Source: Lachnospiraceae bacterium (GTDB taxonomy: Bacteria; Bacillota; Clostridia; Lachnospirales; Lachnospiraceae). Taken from it: a stretch of DNA of 64,000 nt. This document shows positions 41,841-50,345 of this stretch, piece after piece. A model generated the notes under the pieces. The model ran no database searches. It had not been told where the DNA came from and saw only the letters and a program-made list of their open reading frames with translations. How positions within the stretch are numbered: the stretch's first letter is position 1; the number at the start of each line of letters is the position of its first letter. The position numbers and the translations under genes were made by a program. The stretch spans positions 177,135 to 241,134 of the forward strand of contig JAFXQK010000064.1 of the NCBI GenBank assembly GCA_017527205.1, in the 5' to 3' direction.

Positions 41841-42521
41841 CTACGATGGTTCGTCCTTTTTTTCTTCTTGATTCTTTGCGTCTGCCGCCTTCATGATGTT
41901 AAGCGGCTTAGATCCTTCCGGATGATTTACGCGATTTGCCCTGCTAATGTCAGGCGTTTCCTTGAGTCCCTGTCCTCCAAGTACCTTCGGCCATCCAAAG
42001 ATCTGGCTGATCTGTACCATGTAATCAATAAAGACAAGGAAATATATGACAGCCAGAAGGAATATCCCGAGACGCTTATCCAGGCGATCCACCAAATTGA
42101 TCACGGTACCATGCAGGATATGCACGACGACCAATGCATAAACGCCCCAGGCCAGCGTGCTCTCGAGACAGATAATACCCTGATAATTAAACGGTTTCTC
42201 CTTATAATCCCACCAGAGCTCTCCCATGTACTTAATCATGGCCTTACCAACCAAAAACTCAAAGATCGTCGCCGTGACGCAGCCCAAGACATAAATGATG
42301 AGATAACGCCCCTTAAAGGGAGAAAACAAAATATATGCACCGATGCATCCAACGCCGTAGATAGGACAAAACGGACCTCTGGCAAAGCCTCTGTTCGTCA
42401 CTTTACGATTGCAGATGGACATATAAATCGACTCAATCAGCCAGCCCACCATGCTGTAAATGGCAAAGAGTGCGAAAAAATGATATGCATCCAGTGATTT
42501 GATAGCTTCAATCCACATCAT
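41841..42521 (-). CDS. CmpB-type putative ABC transporter membrane protein
   Basis: A 226-aa integral membrane protein with five or more helices. IYSMVGWLIESIYMSICNRK near residue 25 and NRGFARGPFCPIYGVGCIGA near 45 are the hallmark of the family named putative ABC transporter type IV (CmpB-like). The C-terminal ~45 residues are charged and lie in the cytoplasm. No ATPase or binding protein gene is next to it, and the name does not prove a transport role. It is upstream of the D,D-carboxypeptidase at 40589. Confidence 0.8.
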   Translation of the reverse strand: MMWIEAIKSLDAYHFFALFAIYSMVGWLIESIYMSICNRKVTNRGFARGPFCPIYGVGCIGAYILFSPFKGRYLIIYVLGCVTATIFEFLVGKAMIKYMGELWWDYKEKPFNYQGIICLESTLAWGVYALVVVHILHGTVINLVDRLDKRLGIFLLAVIYFLVFIDYMVQISQIFGWPKVLGGQGLKETPDISRANRVNHPEGSKPLNIMKAADAKNQEEKKDEPS

Positions 42522-42542
42522 AAGCCAAAACTCCTTGAATCA

Positions 42543-42580
42543 AAATCCCCAGTCGAATGCTCGGCTGGGGATTTATTTTT
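42543..42580. terminator. Terminator after rpsU
   Basis: AATCCCCAG and CTGGGGATT pair around a 12-nt loop. On the minus strand TTTTG follows; on the plus strand a longer T-rich run follows, so it may work in both directions. Confidence 0.75.
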
Positions 42581-42757
42581 TTAGTTATATTTGCGCTTTC
42601 TAGCAGCCTCAGACTTCTTCTTACGCTTCACGCTAGGCTTTTCGTAATGCTCACGCTTACGAATCTCCTGCTGAATACCAGCCTTTGCACAGCTTCTCTT
42701 GAAGCGACGCAAAGCACTGTCTAAAGTCTCGTTTTCTTTTACGATTACGTTTGACAT
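42581..42757 (-). CDS. rpsU: 30S ribosomal protein S21
   Basis: A 58-aa ribosomal protein. [20 protein letters not shown] is the typical S21 start, the middle [20 protein letters not shown] is conserved, and the C-terminus is very basic ([13 protein letters not shown]). GGGAGGG lies 13 nt before the ATG. It has its own promoter at 42846-42873 and a terminator after the stop, so it is a stand-alone unit. Confidence 0.96.
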   Translation of the reverse strand: MSNVIVKENETLDSALRRFKRSCAKAGIQQEIRKREHYEKPSVKRKKKSEAARKRKYN

Positions 42758-42845
42758 GTTTTACACCCGACCCTCCCTTCAGTCCCGCTAGCATTTCTGA
42801 CTGATTGGGTTATTTTTTGTAGCGCTTATCACGCACACTAATGAC

Positions 42846-42873
42846 ATTATATCATAAAATTTTGATTCGTCAA
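42846..42873 (-). promoter_or_regulatory. Sigma-A promoter of rpsU
   Basis: On the minus strand TTGACG (42873-42868) and a perfect TATAAT (42851-42846) are separated by 16 bp. The 5' leader of about 80 nt has no obvious riboswitch. Confidence 0.8.
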
Positions 42874-42934
42874 CTATTTTTTCGTGCAAAATCAAATGCA
42901 TACCATTTAATCCGCCCACAGCTTTCCGAATCGA

Positions 42935-45583
42935 TTATAACTGGCTTTCCAAAACCTTTGCAGCTTCTGCAATTGCCGCAGGAATTCCGGCGGGATTCTT
43001 TCCGCCTGCCTGTGCCATGTTCGGGCGTCCGCCGCCGCCACCGCCAACCAGTGCCGCAATGCCCTTGATCAGGTTTCCGGCATGTGCGCCTGCCTTGACA
43101 GCACCGTCCGTTGCCATGGCGATCATGTTGACCTTGCCATCTACGTCCGAAAGAAGAACAATCACGCCTTCTCCAAGCTTTTCCTTCAGCTGATCTCCAA
43201 GATCACGAAGTCCGTTCATGTCTACGCCCGCAACGTTGGTTGCAAGAAGCTTCATGCCCTTGACCTCCTTCACCTGATTCATCACGTCGCCCAAGGAGTT
43301 TTTCGCCAGCTTGGACTTTAAGGATTCATTTTCAGAGGAAAGTGCCTTCACCTCAGCCTGTAGATGCTGGATCTTCTCTACAAGGTTCGCCGTCGTAGAT
43401 TTTGCAGCTGCAGCGGCAAGCTTTAAGGTTTCTTCTATCGCTTTATAATGCTCAATGACGTTGGCAGAGGTCAGTCCTTCAATTCTGCGTACGCCAGCCG
43501 CAATACCACTCTCGGAAAGAATCTTGAAGGATGCAATGTCGCCAGTCCTCTTAACATGCGTACCACCACAGAACTCCTTGGAGAAATCCCCAACGGATAC
43601 AACGCGAACCGTTTCGCCGTACTTTTCGCCAAACAGTGCCATGGCACCACTCTTCTTTGCCTCTTCAATGTTCATGACCTGCGTGCATACGGGAATGTCT
43701 TCCAAAATCTTTGCATTTACGATCTCTTCTACCTTTGCAATTTCCTCCTCGGTCATTGCGCGGGAGAAGCTAAAGTCAAATCTGGTTCTTGTACCATCCT
43801 GATAGGAGCCCTGCTGATGAACCTGATTGCCAAGTACCTGCTGCAGCGCCGCCTGCAGAAGATGCGTCGCCGTATGGTTTTTACAGGTGCTTGCACGGTT
43901 TGCCTCATTGACCTCCATGCGAACATGATCCTTTACGGAAAGCTTACCGGAAACGACCTTGCCTACATGTCCCACCTTACCGCCAGGAAGCTTGATGGTC
44001 TCCTCAACCTCAAATACGCCATTCTCTCCGCGAATCATGCCAAAGTCACCCTTCTGACCACCCATGGTTGCATAGAAGGCCGTCACGGGAACAACGATCG
44101 TACCACTCTCGCCCTCGGAAAGGCTCTCCTTGCGCGCGCCGTCAGAAGCAAGCGCCGCAACAAAGGTCTCATTCATGGTAACGTCATAGCCTACGAATTC
44201 CGTCGTAAAGCTCTCGCCCAAATCCTCGAACAGATTCGCATCCGTAGAAAGCTTTGCGGAGAAGTTCTGATTCTCACGAGCCTTCTGCTTTTGCTCCTCC
44301 ATGGCCGTTGCAAAGCCTGCCTCATCCACGGAAAGTCCCTCTTCCTCAGCAAGCTCCACCGTCAGCTCGATCGGGAAACCAAAGGTATCATAGAGATAGA
44401 ATGCAGATTTACCATCAATCTTGTCACTCTTTTCAGCCTGCTTCTGCTCCAGAATCTTCTTAAATTCCTTCAAGCCATTTTCCAGCGTAGCTTCGAAACG
44501 CTCGATCTCCTTGCCAAGCTCAGAAAGAATAAACTCCTGATTCTTTACCAGCAGGGGATAGCTCTCTGCATAAACGCCAATATAGGTCTCAGCAACCTTT
44601 AAGATATTCTCCTTCTGAAGGCCAAGCGCCCTTGCATGTCTTACGGCACGACGAATCAGTCTGCGGAGCACGTAACCGGCGCCTGCATTGGAGGGAAGGA
44701 GCTTTTTCTCATCACCGATCAGCATGACCGCCGTACGGGTATGATCCGCAAGTATTCTCATGGATCTCGTCAGCTTCTCGTCAGCATCATATTTAATACC
44801 GCTTGCCTGCTCGATATAACTGATGGCCGGTGCATGAAGATCAATCTTATAAACGTCATCCAGGCCATTTAAGAACGCCAAAATACGCTCCAGGCCCCAA
44901 CCGGTATCTACGTTCTGCTGCTTTAAGGGCGTCAGATGACCATCCTGATGCTTCTCATACTGCATGAATACGTCATTACCGATCTCCGTGTATTTTCCGC
45001 AGTGACATCCAGGCTTACAATCAGGGCCACAGGGCGGAACGTCCTTGACATAGAACATCTCACTGTCAGGACCACAGGGGCCATACTCGAGTCCCCACCA
45101 GTTGTCCTCTGCGGGAAGATAAAAAATATTCTCCTTCTTAAAGCCGGAAGCGATGCGATACTGAGCGCCCTCCTCATCTCTGGGAGCATTCTCATCCCCT
45201 GCAAATACGGTTGCTGCCAGGTGATCTGCATCAAAGCCGAACAGCTCCGTCAACAGCTCGTAGCTCCACTGACAGCGCTCCTTCTTGAAATAGTCGCCAA
45301 GGCTCCAGCTTCCCATCATCTCGAAGAACGTGCCATGACTCTTATCACCAACGGAGTCAATGTCGTTGGTTCTGACACAGCCCTGCACGTTGCAAAGTCT
45401 TGTACCAAGGGGATGCTTCTCGCCCAGCAGATACGGCATCAACGGCTGCATTCCCGCCACGTTAAACATAACGCCCGTGGAGCCGTCCGACACCAATGAC
45501 ACTGCTCCCACGTCCTTATGCCCTCTCTCAATATAAAACTGCTTCCAAGCCTTCCTTAATTCTGTCGAAGTGAATTTCTTCAT
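42935..45583 (-). CDS. alaS: Alanyl-tRNA synthetase
   Basis: Charges tRNA-Ala and proofreads with its editing domain. It is 882 aa from MKKFTSTELRKAWKQFY at 45583, where GAGGAGAG precedes the ATG; a longer reading from 45652 would run through a hairpin element and is rejected. The catalytic domain has PYLLGEKHPLGTRLCNVQGC and TRMRI-like aminoacylation motifs. The editing domain carries NHTATHLLQAAL (HxxxH) and the zinc-binding CGGTH. The C-terminal C-Ala domain includes a glycine-rich LVGGGGGGRPNMAQAGG. No T-box leader is visible; instead two long hairpin repeats occupy the upstream gap. Confidence 0.96.
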   Translation of the reverse strand: MKKFTSTELRKAWKQFYIERGHKDVGAVSLVSDGSTGVMFNVAGMQPLMPYLLGEKHPLGTRLCNVQGCVRTNDIDSVGDKSHGTFFEMMGSWSLGDYFKKERCQWSYELLTELFGFDADHLAATVFAGDENAPRDEEGAQYRIASGFKKENIFYLPAEDNWWGLEYGPCGPDSEMFYVKDVPPCGPDCKPGCHCGKYTEIGNDVFMQYEKHQDGHLTPLKQQNVDTGWGLERILAFLNGLDDVYKIDLHAPAISYIEQASGIKYDADEKLTRSMRILADHTRTAVMLIGDEKKLLPSNAGAGYVLRRLIRRAVRHARALGLQKENILKVAETYIGVYAESYPLLVKNQEFILSELGKEIERFEATLENGLKEFKKILEQKQAEKSDKIDGKSAFYLYDTFGFPIELTVELAEEEGLSVDEAGFATAMEEQKQKARENQNFSAKLSTDANLFEDLGESFTTEFVGYDVTMNETFVAALASDGARKESLSEGESGTIVVPVTAFYATMGGQKGDFGMIRGENGVFEVEETIKLPGGKVGHVGKVVSGKLSVKDHVRMEVNEANRASTCKNHTATHLLQAALQQVLGNQVHQQGSYQDGTRTRFDFSFSRAMTEEEIAKVEEIVNAKILEDIPVCTQVMNIEEAKKSGAMALFGEKYGETVRVVSVGDFSKEFCGGTHVKRTGDIASFKILSESGIAAGVRRIEGLTSANVIEHYKAIEETLKLAAAAAKSTTANLVEKIQHLQAEVKALSSENESLKSKLAKNSLGDVMNQVKEVKGMKLLATNVAGVDMNGLRDLGDQLKEKLGEGVIVLLSDVDGKVNMIAMATDGAVKAGAHAGNLIKGIAALVGGGGGGRPNMAQAGGKNPAGIPAAIAEAAKVLESQL

Positions 45584-45617
45584 AACTCTCTCCTCATCTC
45601 GTACCATTTGCGAAACC

Positions 45618-45706
45618 CTCGGGGCTATGGTTTGGATCATCTTCTCAGGCACGCTCGCGCTATGGGTGCAGCGTGCCTGAGAAGATGATCCAAACCATCC
45701 CCTCGA
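45618..45706. repeat. Long hairpin repeat element B
   Basis: CTCGGGGCTATGGTTTGG and CCAAACCATCCCCTCGA are the ends. The stem continues through GATCATCTTCTCAGGCACGCT and its complement, giving over 35 paired bases with a short loop (CGCGCTATGGGTGC). The ends match those of the element at 6141, but the centre is unrelated to the loop of A and C. Confidence 0.85.
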
Positions 45707-45868
45707 AACTATGTTAGCCTTTCAAAAATGACACATCTCTTTACTTTATTACTACCAAGTCATCACTGACTTGGACAAACGAATCTTACATATATGCAGG
45801 TTTATGTTCTAAATAGTTTTATTGACTTTTTTGTTAAATGTCTTTCTAAATTATTTTGTTTGCATCTA

Positions 45869-45943
45869 CCTCGAGGGGAAGGATTGGGGTGTCTTTCTAG
45901 GTCAAATGATTAGTAGAAAGACATCCCAATCCTAGCCCCGAGT
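45869..45943. repeat. Long hairpin repeat element C
   Basis: The ends are CCTCGAGGGGAAGGATTGGG and CCCAATCCTAGCCCCGAGT. Read on the minus strand, it has the same ends and the same loop (TAATCATTTGACC) as element A read on the plus strand, so A and C are in opposite orientations. The stem centre differs from A but still pairs. Confidence 0.85.
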
Positions 45944-45966
45944 CATTCCTTATCCCAAAACAATCT

Positions 45967-47355
45967 TTAGAACGTAAATTTCTCTGCGAAGTAAGCATCC
46001 AAGTCTGCAATGGCAACACGCTCCTGCTCCATGGAGTCACGGAATCTTACGGTGACGCAACCATCCGTCTCGGAATCGAAATCATAGGTAACGCAGAACG
46101 GCGTACCGATCTCGTCCTGACGACGATATCTCTTACCGATATTGCCTCTGTCATCGAACTCACAGTTATACTTCTTGCAAAACTGCGTATAAATCTTCTC
46201 AGCGCCCTCGTTCAGCTTCTTGGAAAGAGGAAGCACGCCAATCTTCACGGGTGCAAGTGCCGGGTGGAAATGAAGCACGGTTCTCACGTCGCCGCCCTCA
46301 AGCTCCTCCTCGTCATATGCCGCGCAAAGGAAGGCAAGCACTACACGGTCAGCGCCAAGAGAAGGCTCAACCACGTAAGGAATATATTTCTCGTTGGTCT
46401 CATCATCAAAATAGGTCATGTCCTCGCCGGAGGTGTTTGCATGCTGCGTCAAATCATAATCGGTTCTGTCAGCAATACCCCAAAGCTCACCCCAGCCAAA
46501 CGGGAACAGGAACTCAATGTCCGTGGTCCCCTTGCTGTAGAAGCAAAGCTCCTCAGGGCTATGGTCACGAAGACGGATCTCCTCCTCCTTCATGCCAAGG
46601 GAGAACAGCCAGTCACGGCAGAAGCCTCTCCAATACTGGAACCACTCCATGTCAGTACCGGGCTTGCAGAAGAACTCCAGCTCCATCTGCTCAAACTCTC
46701 TGGTGCGGAAGGTAAAGTTACCGGGCGTAATCTCATTACGGAAGGACTTACCGATCTGTCCGATACCAAATGGCAGCTTCTTACGAGAGGTTCTCTGTAC
46801 GTTCTTGAAGTTTACGAAAATACCCTGAGCGGTCTCGGGACGAAGATAAACGGTATTCTTTGCATCCTCGGTAACACCCTGGAAGGTCTTGAACATCAGG
46901 TTGAACTGACGAATGTCAGTAAAATTATGCTTGCCACAGGTGGGACAGGGAATGTTGTTCTCCTCAACGAAGTTCTTCATCTTCTCCTGACTCCATGCGT
47001 CAACGCTTTCCTCAAGTTTGATGCCCTTCTCCTCGCAGTAATCCTCGATCAGCTTGTCTGCGCGGAAACGCTCATGACACTCCTTACAATCCATCAGAGG
47101 ATCGGAAAAGCCTCCCAGATGTCCACTGGCCACCCAAGTCTGGGGATTCATCAAGATTGCGCAGTCTACGCCTACGTTGTAGGGATTCTCCTGCACAAAT
47201 TTCTGCCACCAGGCTTTCTTAACGTTGTTCTTCAGCTCTACGCCAAGATTACCATAATCCCAAGTATTCGCAAGTCCGCCGTAAATCTCGGAACCGGGAT
47301 ACACAAAGCCTCTGGCCTTCGCCAACGCAACGATTTTTTCCATTGTCTTTTCCAT
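45967..47355 (-). CDS. glyQS: Glycyl-tRNA synthetase (single-chain, dimeric type)
   Basis: The 462-aa single-chain class II glycyl-tRNA synthetase. [20 protein letters not shown] at the start, the motif 1/2 region [13 protein letters not shown] and [20 protein letters not shown], and motif 3 near [13 protein letters not shown] are present. A CxxCH-like pair ([11 protein letters not shown]) and CPTCGKHNF form zinc-binding segments. AGAGGAAAAA precedes the ATG. It lies 34 bp downstream of the lipoprotein gene and so may share its transcript. Confidence 0.97.
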   Translation of the reverse strand: MEKTMEKIVALAKARGFVYPGSEIYGGLANTWDYGNLGVELKNNVKKAWWQKFVQENPYNVGVDCAILMNPQTWVASGHLGGFSDPLMDCKECHERFRADKLIEDYCEEKGIKLEESVDAWSQEKMKNFVEENNIPCPTCGKHNFTDIRQFNLMFKTFQGVTEDAKNTVYLRPETAQGIFVNFKNVQRTSRKKLPFGIGQIGKSFRNEITPGNFTFRTREFEQMELEFFCKPGTDMEWFQYWRGFCRDWLFSLGMKEEEIRLRDHSPEELCFYSKGTTDIEFLFPFGWGELWGIADRTDYDLTQHANTSGEDMTYFDDETNEKYIPYVVEPSLGADRVVLAFLCAAYDEEELEGGDVRTVLHFHPALAPVKIGVLPLSKKLNEGAEKIYTQFCKKYNCEFDDRGNIGKRYRRQDEIGTPFCVTYDFDSETDGCVTVRFRDSMEQERVAIADLDAYFAEKFTF

Positions 47356-47389
47356 AATTTTTCCTCTTCTCTCTTAAATATTTACTTCC

Positions 47390-48016
47390 TTATTTTTTCA
47401 GGATCACGATGACCGTGTCCTCGCAACCCGTAGTATCAATTCCGTCAGAAAGGAGCTTAACACCGTTTGTATAGTACATGACGTCCTCGGGCAGATGCAT
47501 CACGCCCTTAAAATCGGTGACCAGAATGTGATTCGTGCGAAGCTTCACCTTGTTCGGCTCATCCAGCGTAATGCTTCCTCCTTTGTCATACAGCACGGTA
47601 CCCGTAAATACGTGCTTTTGTTCAAAGGTCTCCTCGACCGTCTCATAATAAAGCTTTGTGTCCAAAAAGCTCCCGCAGGTGCTTCCCTTGTCAAACTGGT
47701 AGGTAACGCGAACCGCATTTTCGTCTTCCTCAAGCCTTGCGACCTCCAAGACCGTCGCAGGAGCGTTTTCACCCTCCTTATTTTCCCCATTGAACGAAGC
47801 CACCTCTTTGACCGCCATGCCCGTCAGCTCATCCAAGTCATAAAAATTCTTTTCAAAGCTGTCAACGACGCAGTAAATGACCTGACCATTCTTATCAATT
47901 GCCAATTGCTCCGTCGTCCACTTTTTCCATGCCTCATCCTTACCACATCCGCCAAGGACAAGTACCATAGTTAAAATGGCAATCAGCCGGGCAATCCATT
48001 TCCCATATTTCTTCAT
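47390..48016 (-). CDS. Lipoprotein of unknown function
   Basis: A 208-aa protein starting MKKYGKWIARLIAILTMVLV with the lipobox LGGC. The mature part is mainly predicted to be beta-rich and charged, and I recognise no domain. It contains NGQVIYCVVDSFEKNFYDL and a C-terminal DTTGCEDTVIVILKK with a lone cysteine. A Met seven codons upstream (48037) is an alternative start, but the hydrophobic signal begins after the chosen Met. It has a strong promoter at 48059-48087 overlapping the end of recO. It may be co-transcribed with glyQS. Confidence 0.75.
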   Translation of the reverse strand: MKKYGKWIARLIAILTMVLVLGGCGKDEAWKKWTTEQLAIDKNGQVIYCVVDSFEKNFYDLDELTGMAVKEVASFNGENKEGENAPATVLEVARLEEDENAVRVTYQFDKGSTCGSFLDTKLYYETVEETFEQKHVFTGTVLYDKGGSITLDEPNKVKLRTNHILVTDFKGVMHLPEDVMYYTNGVKLLSDGIDTTGCEDTVIVILKK

Positions 48017-48058
48017 TCTCAACCAGCTTTCTGCCAATGAATGTAGTTAATTCAATAT

Positions 48059-48087
48059 ATTATAACTAAAACAAAGGGAAATTTCAA
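48059..48087 (-). promoter_or_regulatory. Sigma-A promoter of the lipoprotein-glyQS unit
   Basis: On the minus strand TTGAAA (48087-48082) and a perfect TATAAT (48064-48059) are separated by 17 bp. The -35 overlaps the recO stop, so this promoter can act independently of the era-recO operon. Confidence 0.8.
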
Positions 48088-48734
48088 CATAGACTTTTTA
48101 GAATTTCAAGACTTTTGAACTCATGATGCCAGTATTTTTTACAATAGTCCTCCGAAACAGCCTGTAATTCCTTTAAAACCTCCTCCGTCACCGTAAAAGT
48201 ATAAAGCTTCTCCAGGCTGCTCCTCCCAATATAATCCAGCGCATATGCCGCGGAATCAGAAAGCGCCCTGTCATTCGGAACGCCAGGGAATTCTCCGTTC
48301 ACGGCCATAGCCTTGCACTCAAAAATGACCCTTACGAGGGGTCTGGGCAGGGCAGGCACGGAAAGTGCCTTCAGTGACTGATACATTAGACCCAGCAATT
48401 GTCTTTCATCATTGTTTTCGCGGGAATAATAATCCGCAATTTCCGCAAAATACATGCCATAGTAGGCTCCTTCAAAATCGCTCATTAAGCCTTCAAAATA
48501 GTTTTTGATTTCTGCATCGGCTAATGTATAGGCATCTCTGCCCTGATACAGCTTAAACGTGCCAAAGGCAAAGGAATTTGTGGCTGCCGCCAGCTTATTC
48601 CCTTGCCTTCTCGCTCCCCTTGCAAATGCAACGATCTTTCCGCTTTCCTTCGTCAGGATGGTCACCCGCCTGTCATATTCCCCAGAGGGCGACTGCTTTA
48701 ATACCATACCCGTGGCAAACAAAAACTCCTGCAT
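48084..48734 (-). CDS. recO: DNA repair protein RecO
   Basis: Recombination mediator that works with RecF/RecR to load RecA. It is 216 aa, a little short for the family (about 240-255). The N-terminal OB fold starts MQEFLFATGMVLKQSPSGEYD, then FARGARRQGNKLAAATNSFA, which is the typical RecO DNA-binding region. The zinc-binding cysteines found in many Gram-positive RecO proteins are missing; only single Cys residues are present. It follows the small YqzL-like gene and era, the usual clostridial order. Confidence 0.92.
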   Translation of the reverse strand: MQEFLFATGMVLKQSPSGEYDRRVTILTKESGKIVAFARGARRQGNKLAAATNSFAFGTFKLYQGRDAYTLADAEIKNYFEGLMSDFEGAYYGMYFAEIADYYSRENNDERQLLGLMYQSLKALSVPALPRPLVRVIFECKAMAVNGEFPGVPNDRALSDSAAYALDYIGRSSLEKLYTFTVTEEVLKELQAVSEDYCKKYWHHEFKSLEILKSLC

Positions 48735-48782
48735 GCCCTCTTCTCCTTCGCAATTAATTAACGTAATTTTTCTGTGCCAAGC

Positions 48783-48998
48783 CTACTGCCCTTTTTCTCT
48801 CCGCCTTACAAATTCAAGATAATCGCCAATCTTTCCCGTTGCCGCAAAGCATTCCCAAGAATCTGAAAGGGAAGTGCTGCGTTCGGGACGCTGAGTTCGT
48901 CTACCAGGCCAAAGCTCCTCACTAATTTCGTTTAGATGTTCCCTCCGGAAAGCTTCCGCACGCCGCACTCGCTCATGATCCTGCTCCCGTATCGTCAT
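48783..48998 (-). CDS. Small YqzL-like protein between era and recO
   Basis: A 71-aa protein with AGGAGG 8 nt before the ATG. The C-terminal segment SWECFAATGKIGDYLEFVRR resembles the core of the short YqzL proteins that Firmicutes carry between era and recO. The N-terminal part is charged and arginine-rich with no recognised motif. Position and the segment together support the assignment, but the function is unknown. Confidence 0.7.
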   Translation of the reverse strand: MTIREQDHERVRRAEAFRREHLNEISEELWPGRRTQRPERSTSLSDSWECFAATGKIGDYLEFVRRREKGQ

Positions 48999-49134
48999 GC
49001 CTTGTTCCTCCTATGCCAAATCGATCAATAACCAAATATTCACCTAAATCCAATGGTGATAAATGACTTGAACCATCCTCCTCGATTAACATTAGGATTT
49101 GACATACGAAAGAACTTATGCATCCAAATTCTTC

Positions 49135-50046
49135 TTACTGCTTTGCATCCTTGGGATTATATCCAAAATTTTTCATCAGAATGTCGCTGTCGCGCCAATC
49201 CTTCTTTACTTTGACCCAAAGCTGGAGATTAACCTGCATTTCCAGCATGTCCTCGATCTCGGGACGCGCCTGTGATCCTATTTTCTTCAGCATCTGACCA
49301 CCCTTGCCGATAATGATGCCCTTGTGGGACTCCTTCTCACAGATGATGGTAGCCTCAATGTGGCAGACATTTCCCTTTTCCTTCATGCTCTCGATGGTCA
49401 CGGCAACACCGTGAGGAATCTCCTCATCCAGACAGCGAAGGGCCTTTTCGCGAATCATTTCTGCAACAATCTGTCTCATGGGCTGATCCGTGATGGTATC
49501 CTCATCATAAAAGGGATCTCCGTATGGAAGATATTTCAGGATACACTTTATTAATTCCTCCGTATTCACGCTTTTCAGCGCTGAAACAGGAACAATCTCA
49601 GCAAAGTCATATTCCTTCCGATAGACGTCAATGCAGGGAAGAAGCTCTTCCTTCTTAACGGTATCCAGCTTATTGATGACCAAAATCACGGGCGTATTTG
49701 TCTTTTGCAGCTGCTCTATGATATGGCGCTCACCTGCACCGATAAAGGTCGTCGGCTCCACCAGCCAGCAGATGACGTCAACCTCATTCAGCGTCCGTTC
49801 CGCCACGTTTACCATGTAATCACCAAGCTTATTTTTTGCCTTATGAATGCCAGGCGTGTCTAAAAACACGATCTGTCCTTCCTCCGTTGTCAGCACCGTC
49901 TGAATGCGATTTCTCGTCGTCTGGGGCTTATTCGAAGTGATCGCTATCTTCTGTCCGATCAAATGATTCATCAGTGTCGATTTTCCAACGTTGGGCCGCC
50001 CGATCAGCGTCACGAATCCAGATTTATAACTTTTGTTTTGTTCCAT
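49135..50046 (-). CDS. era: GTPase Era
   Basis: A 303-aa GTPase that binds 16S rRNA and helps 30S maturation. G1 is GRPNVGKST, the switch II DTPGIHKAKN, G4 NKLD and G5 SALKS. The C-terminal KH domain contains GIIIGKGGQMLKKIG. The start MEQNKSYKS at 50046 follows AGGAG; 19 codons more are open upstream but lack a site. A promoter candidate lies at 50198-50227, with three short direct repeats in the leader between it and the start. Confidence 0.96.
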   Translation of the reverse strand: MEQNKSYKSGFVTLIGRPNVGKSTLMNHLIGQKIAITSNKPQTTRNRIQTVLTTEEGQIVFLDTPGIHKAKNKLGDYMVNVAERTLNEVDVICWLVEPTTFIGAGERHIIEQLQKTNTPVILVINKLDTVKKEELLPCIDVYRKEYDFAEIVPVSALKSVNTEELIKCILKYLPYGDPFYDEDTITDQPMRQIVAEMIREKALRCLDEEIPHGVAVTIESMKEKGNVCHIEATIICEKESHKGIIIGKGGQMLKKIGSQARPEIEDMLEMQVNLQLWVKVKKDWRDSDILMKNFGYNPKDAKQ

Positions 50047-50070
50047 GCTTTCTCCTAATCTTCTTTCGTT

Positions 50071-50124
50071 GCATTTTCCTGCTTTATCAGCACTTTCCTG
50101 CACGATTATTACGCATTTCCCTGT
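50071..50124 (-). repeat. Three short direct repeats in the era leader
   Basis: GCAGGAAAATGC, TGCAGGAAAGTG and ACAGGGAAATGC (read on the minus strand) occur at 50071-50082, 50091-50102 and 50113-50124, spacing 20 and 22 bp. They lie in the ~150-nt leader of era and have no known role. Confidence 0.45.
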
Positions 50125-50197
50125 AATTTAACTGCGCGTTTGTCTGCGTTTTTTCTTGTTTTCTCCACATACACACAGCAGGTCTTGTCCAAATTTG

Positions 50198-50227
50198 ATA
50201 TTACCTGTTTTACCCCTCAAACGTCAA
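50198..50227 (-). promoter_or_regulatory. Candidate sigma-A promoter of era
   Basis: On the minus strand TTGACG (50227-50222) and TAATAT (50203-50198) are spaced by 18 bp. It lies about 150 bp before the era ATG and just after the terminator of the GH31 gene. Confidence 0.6.
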
Positions 50228-50245
50228 TAGCTTTTTCCGTCTTCT

Positions 50246-50276
50246 AAAAAAGGCCCCACCCAAAATGGGTGAGGCC
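50246..50276 (-). terminator. Rho-independent terminator after the GH31 gene
   Basis: On the minus strand GGCCTCACCC and GGGTGGGGCC form a near-perfect stem with a short loop, followed by six T. It lies 70 bp past the GH31 stop. Confidence 0.92.
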
Positions 50277-50345
50277 AATGCTTCATGAAAGAATACTGTT
50301 CTTCATTTCATGACTGGTGTCAGAATCTATGTACACAATTTGGCA

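Larger units (their letters stand above)
45584..45966. other. Intergenic region with two long hairpin repeats in opposite orientation
   Basis: This 383-bp gap between glyQS and alaS carries hairpin elements B (45618-45706) and C (45869-45943). The AT-rich 160 bp between them contains a small perfect hairpin CCAAGTCA-TCAC-TGACTTGG (45755-45774). No promoter with good -35 and -10 boxes could be fixed for alaS. Confidence 0.7.

Noticed and set aside
43448..44602. 384-codon plus-strand open frame inside alaS
   Set aside because: It is a shadow of alaS on the opposite strand with no ribosome binding site or recognisable protein; similar long shadows inside glyQS (46264-47412) were also set aside.
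45584..45652. Longer alaS start at 45652
   Set aside because: It runs through hairpin element B; GAGGAGAG precedes the ATG at 45583, which gives the normal AlaRS N-terminus.
45584..45966. T-box leader for alaS
   Set aside because: No conserved AGGGTGGNACCGCG-type motif or antiterminator could be found on the minus strand; the same holds for the leuS and glyQS leaders.
49050..49095. Another copy of the long hairpin repeat between the YqzL-like gene and era
   Set aside because: GAACCATCCTCCTCGATT resembles one end, but no matching second arm or loop is present.
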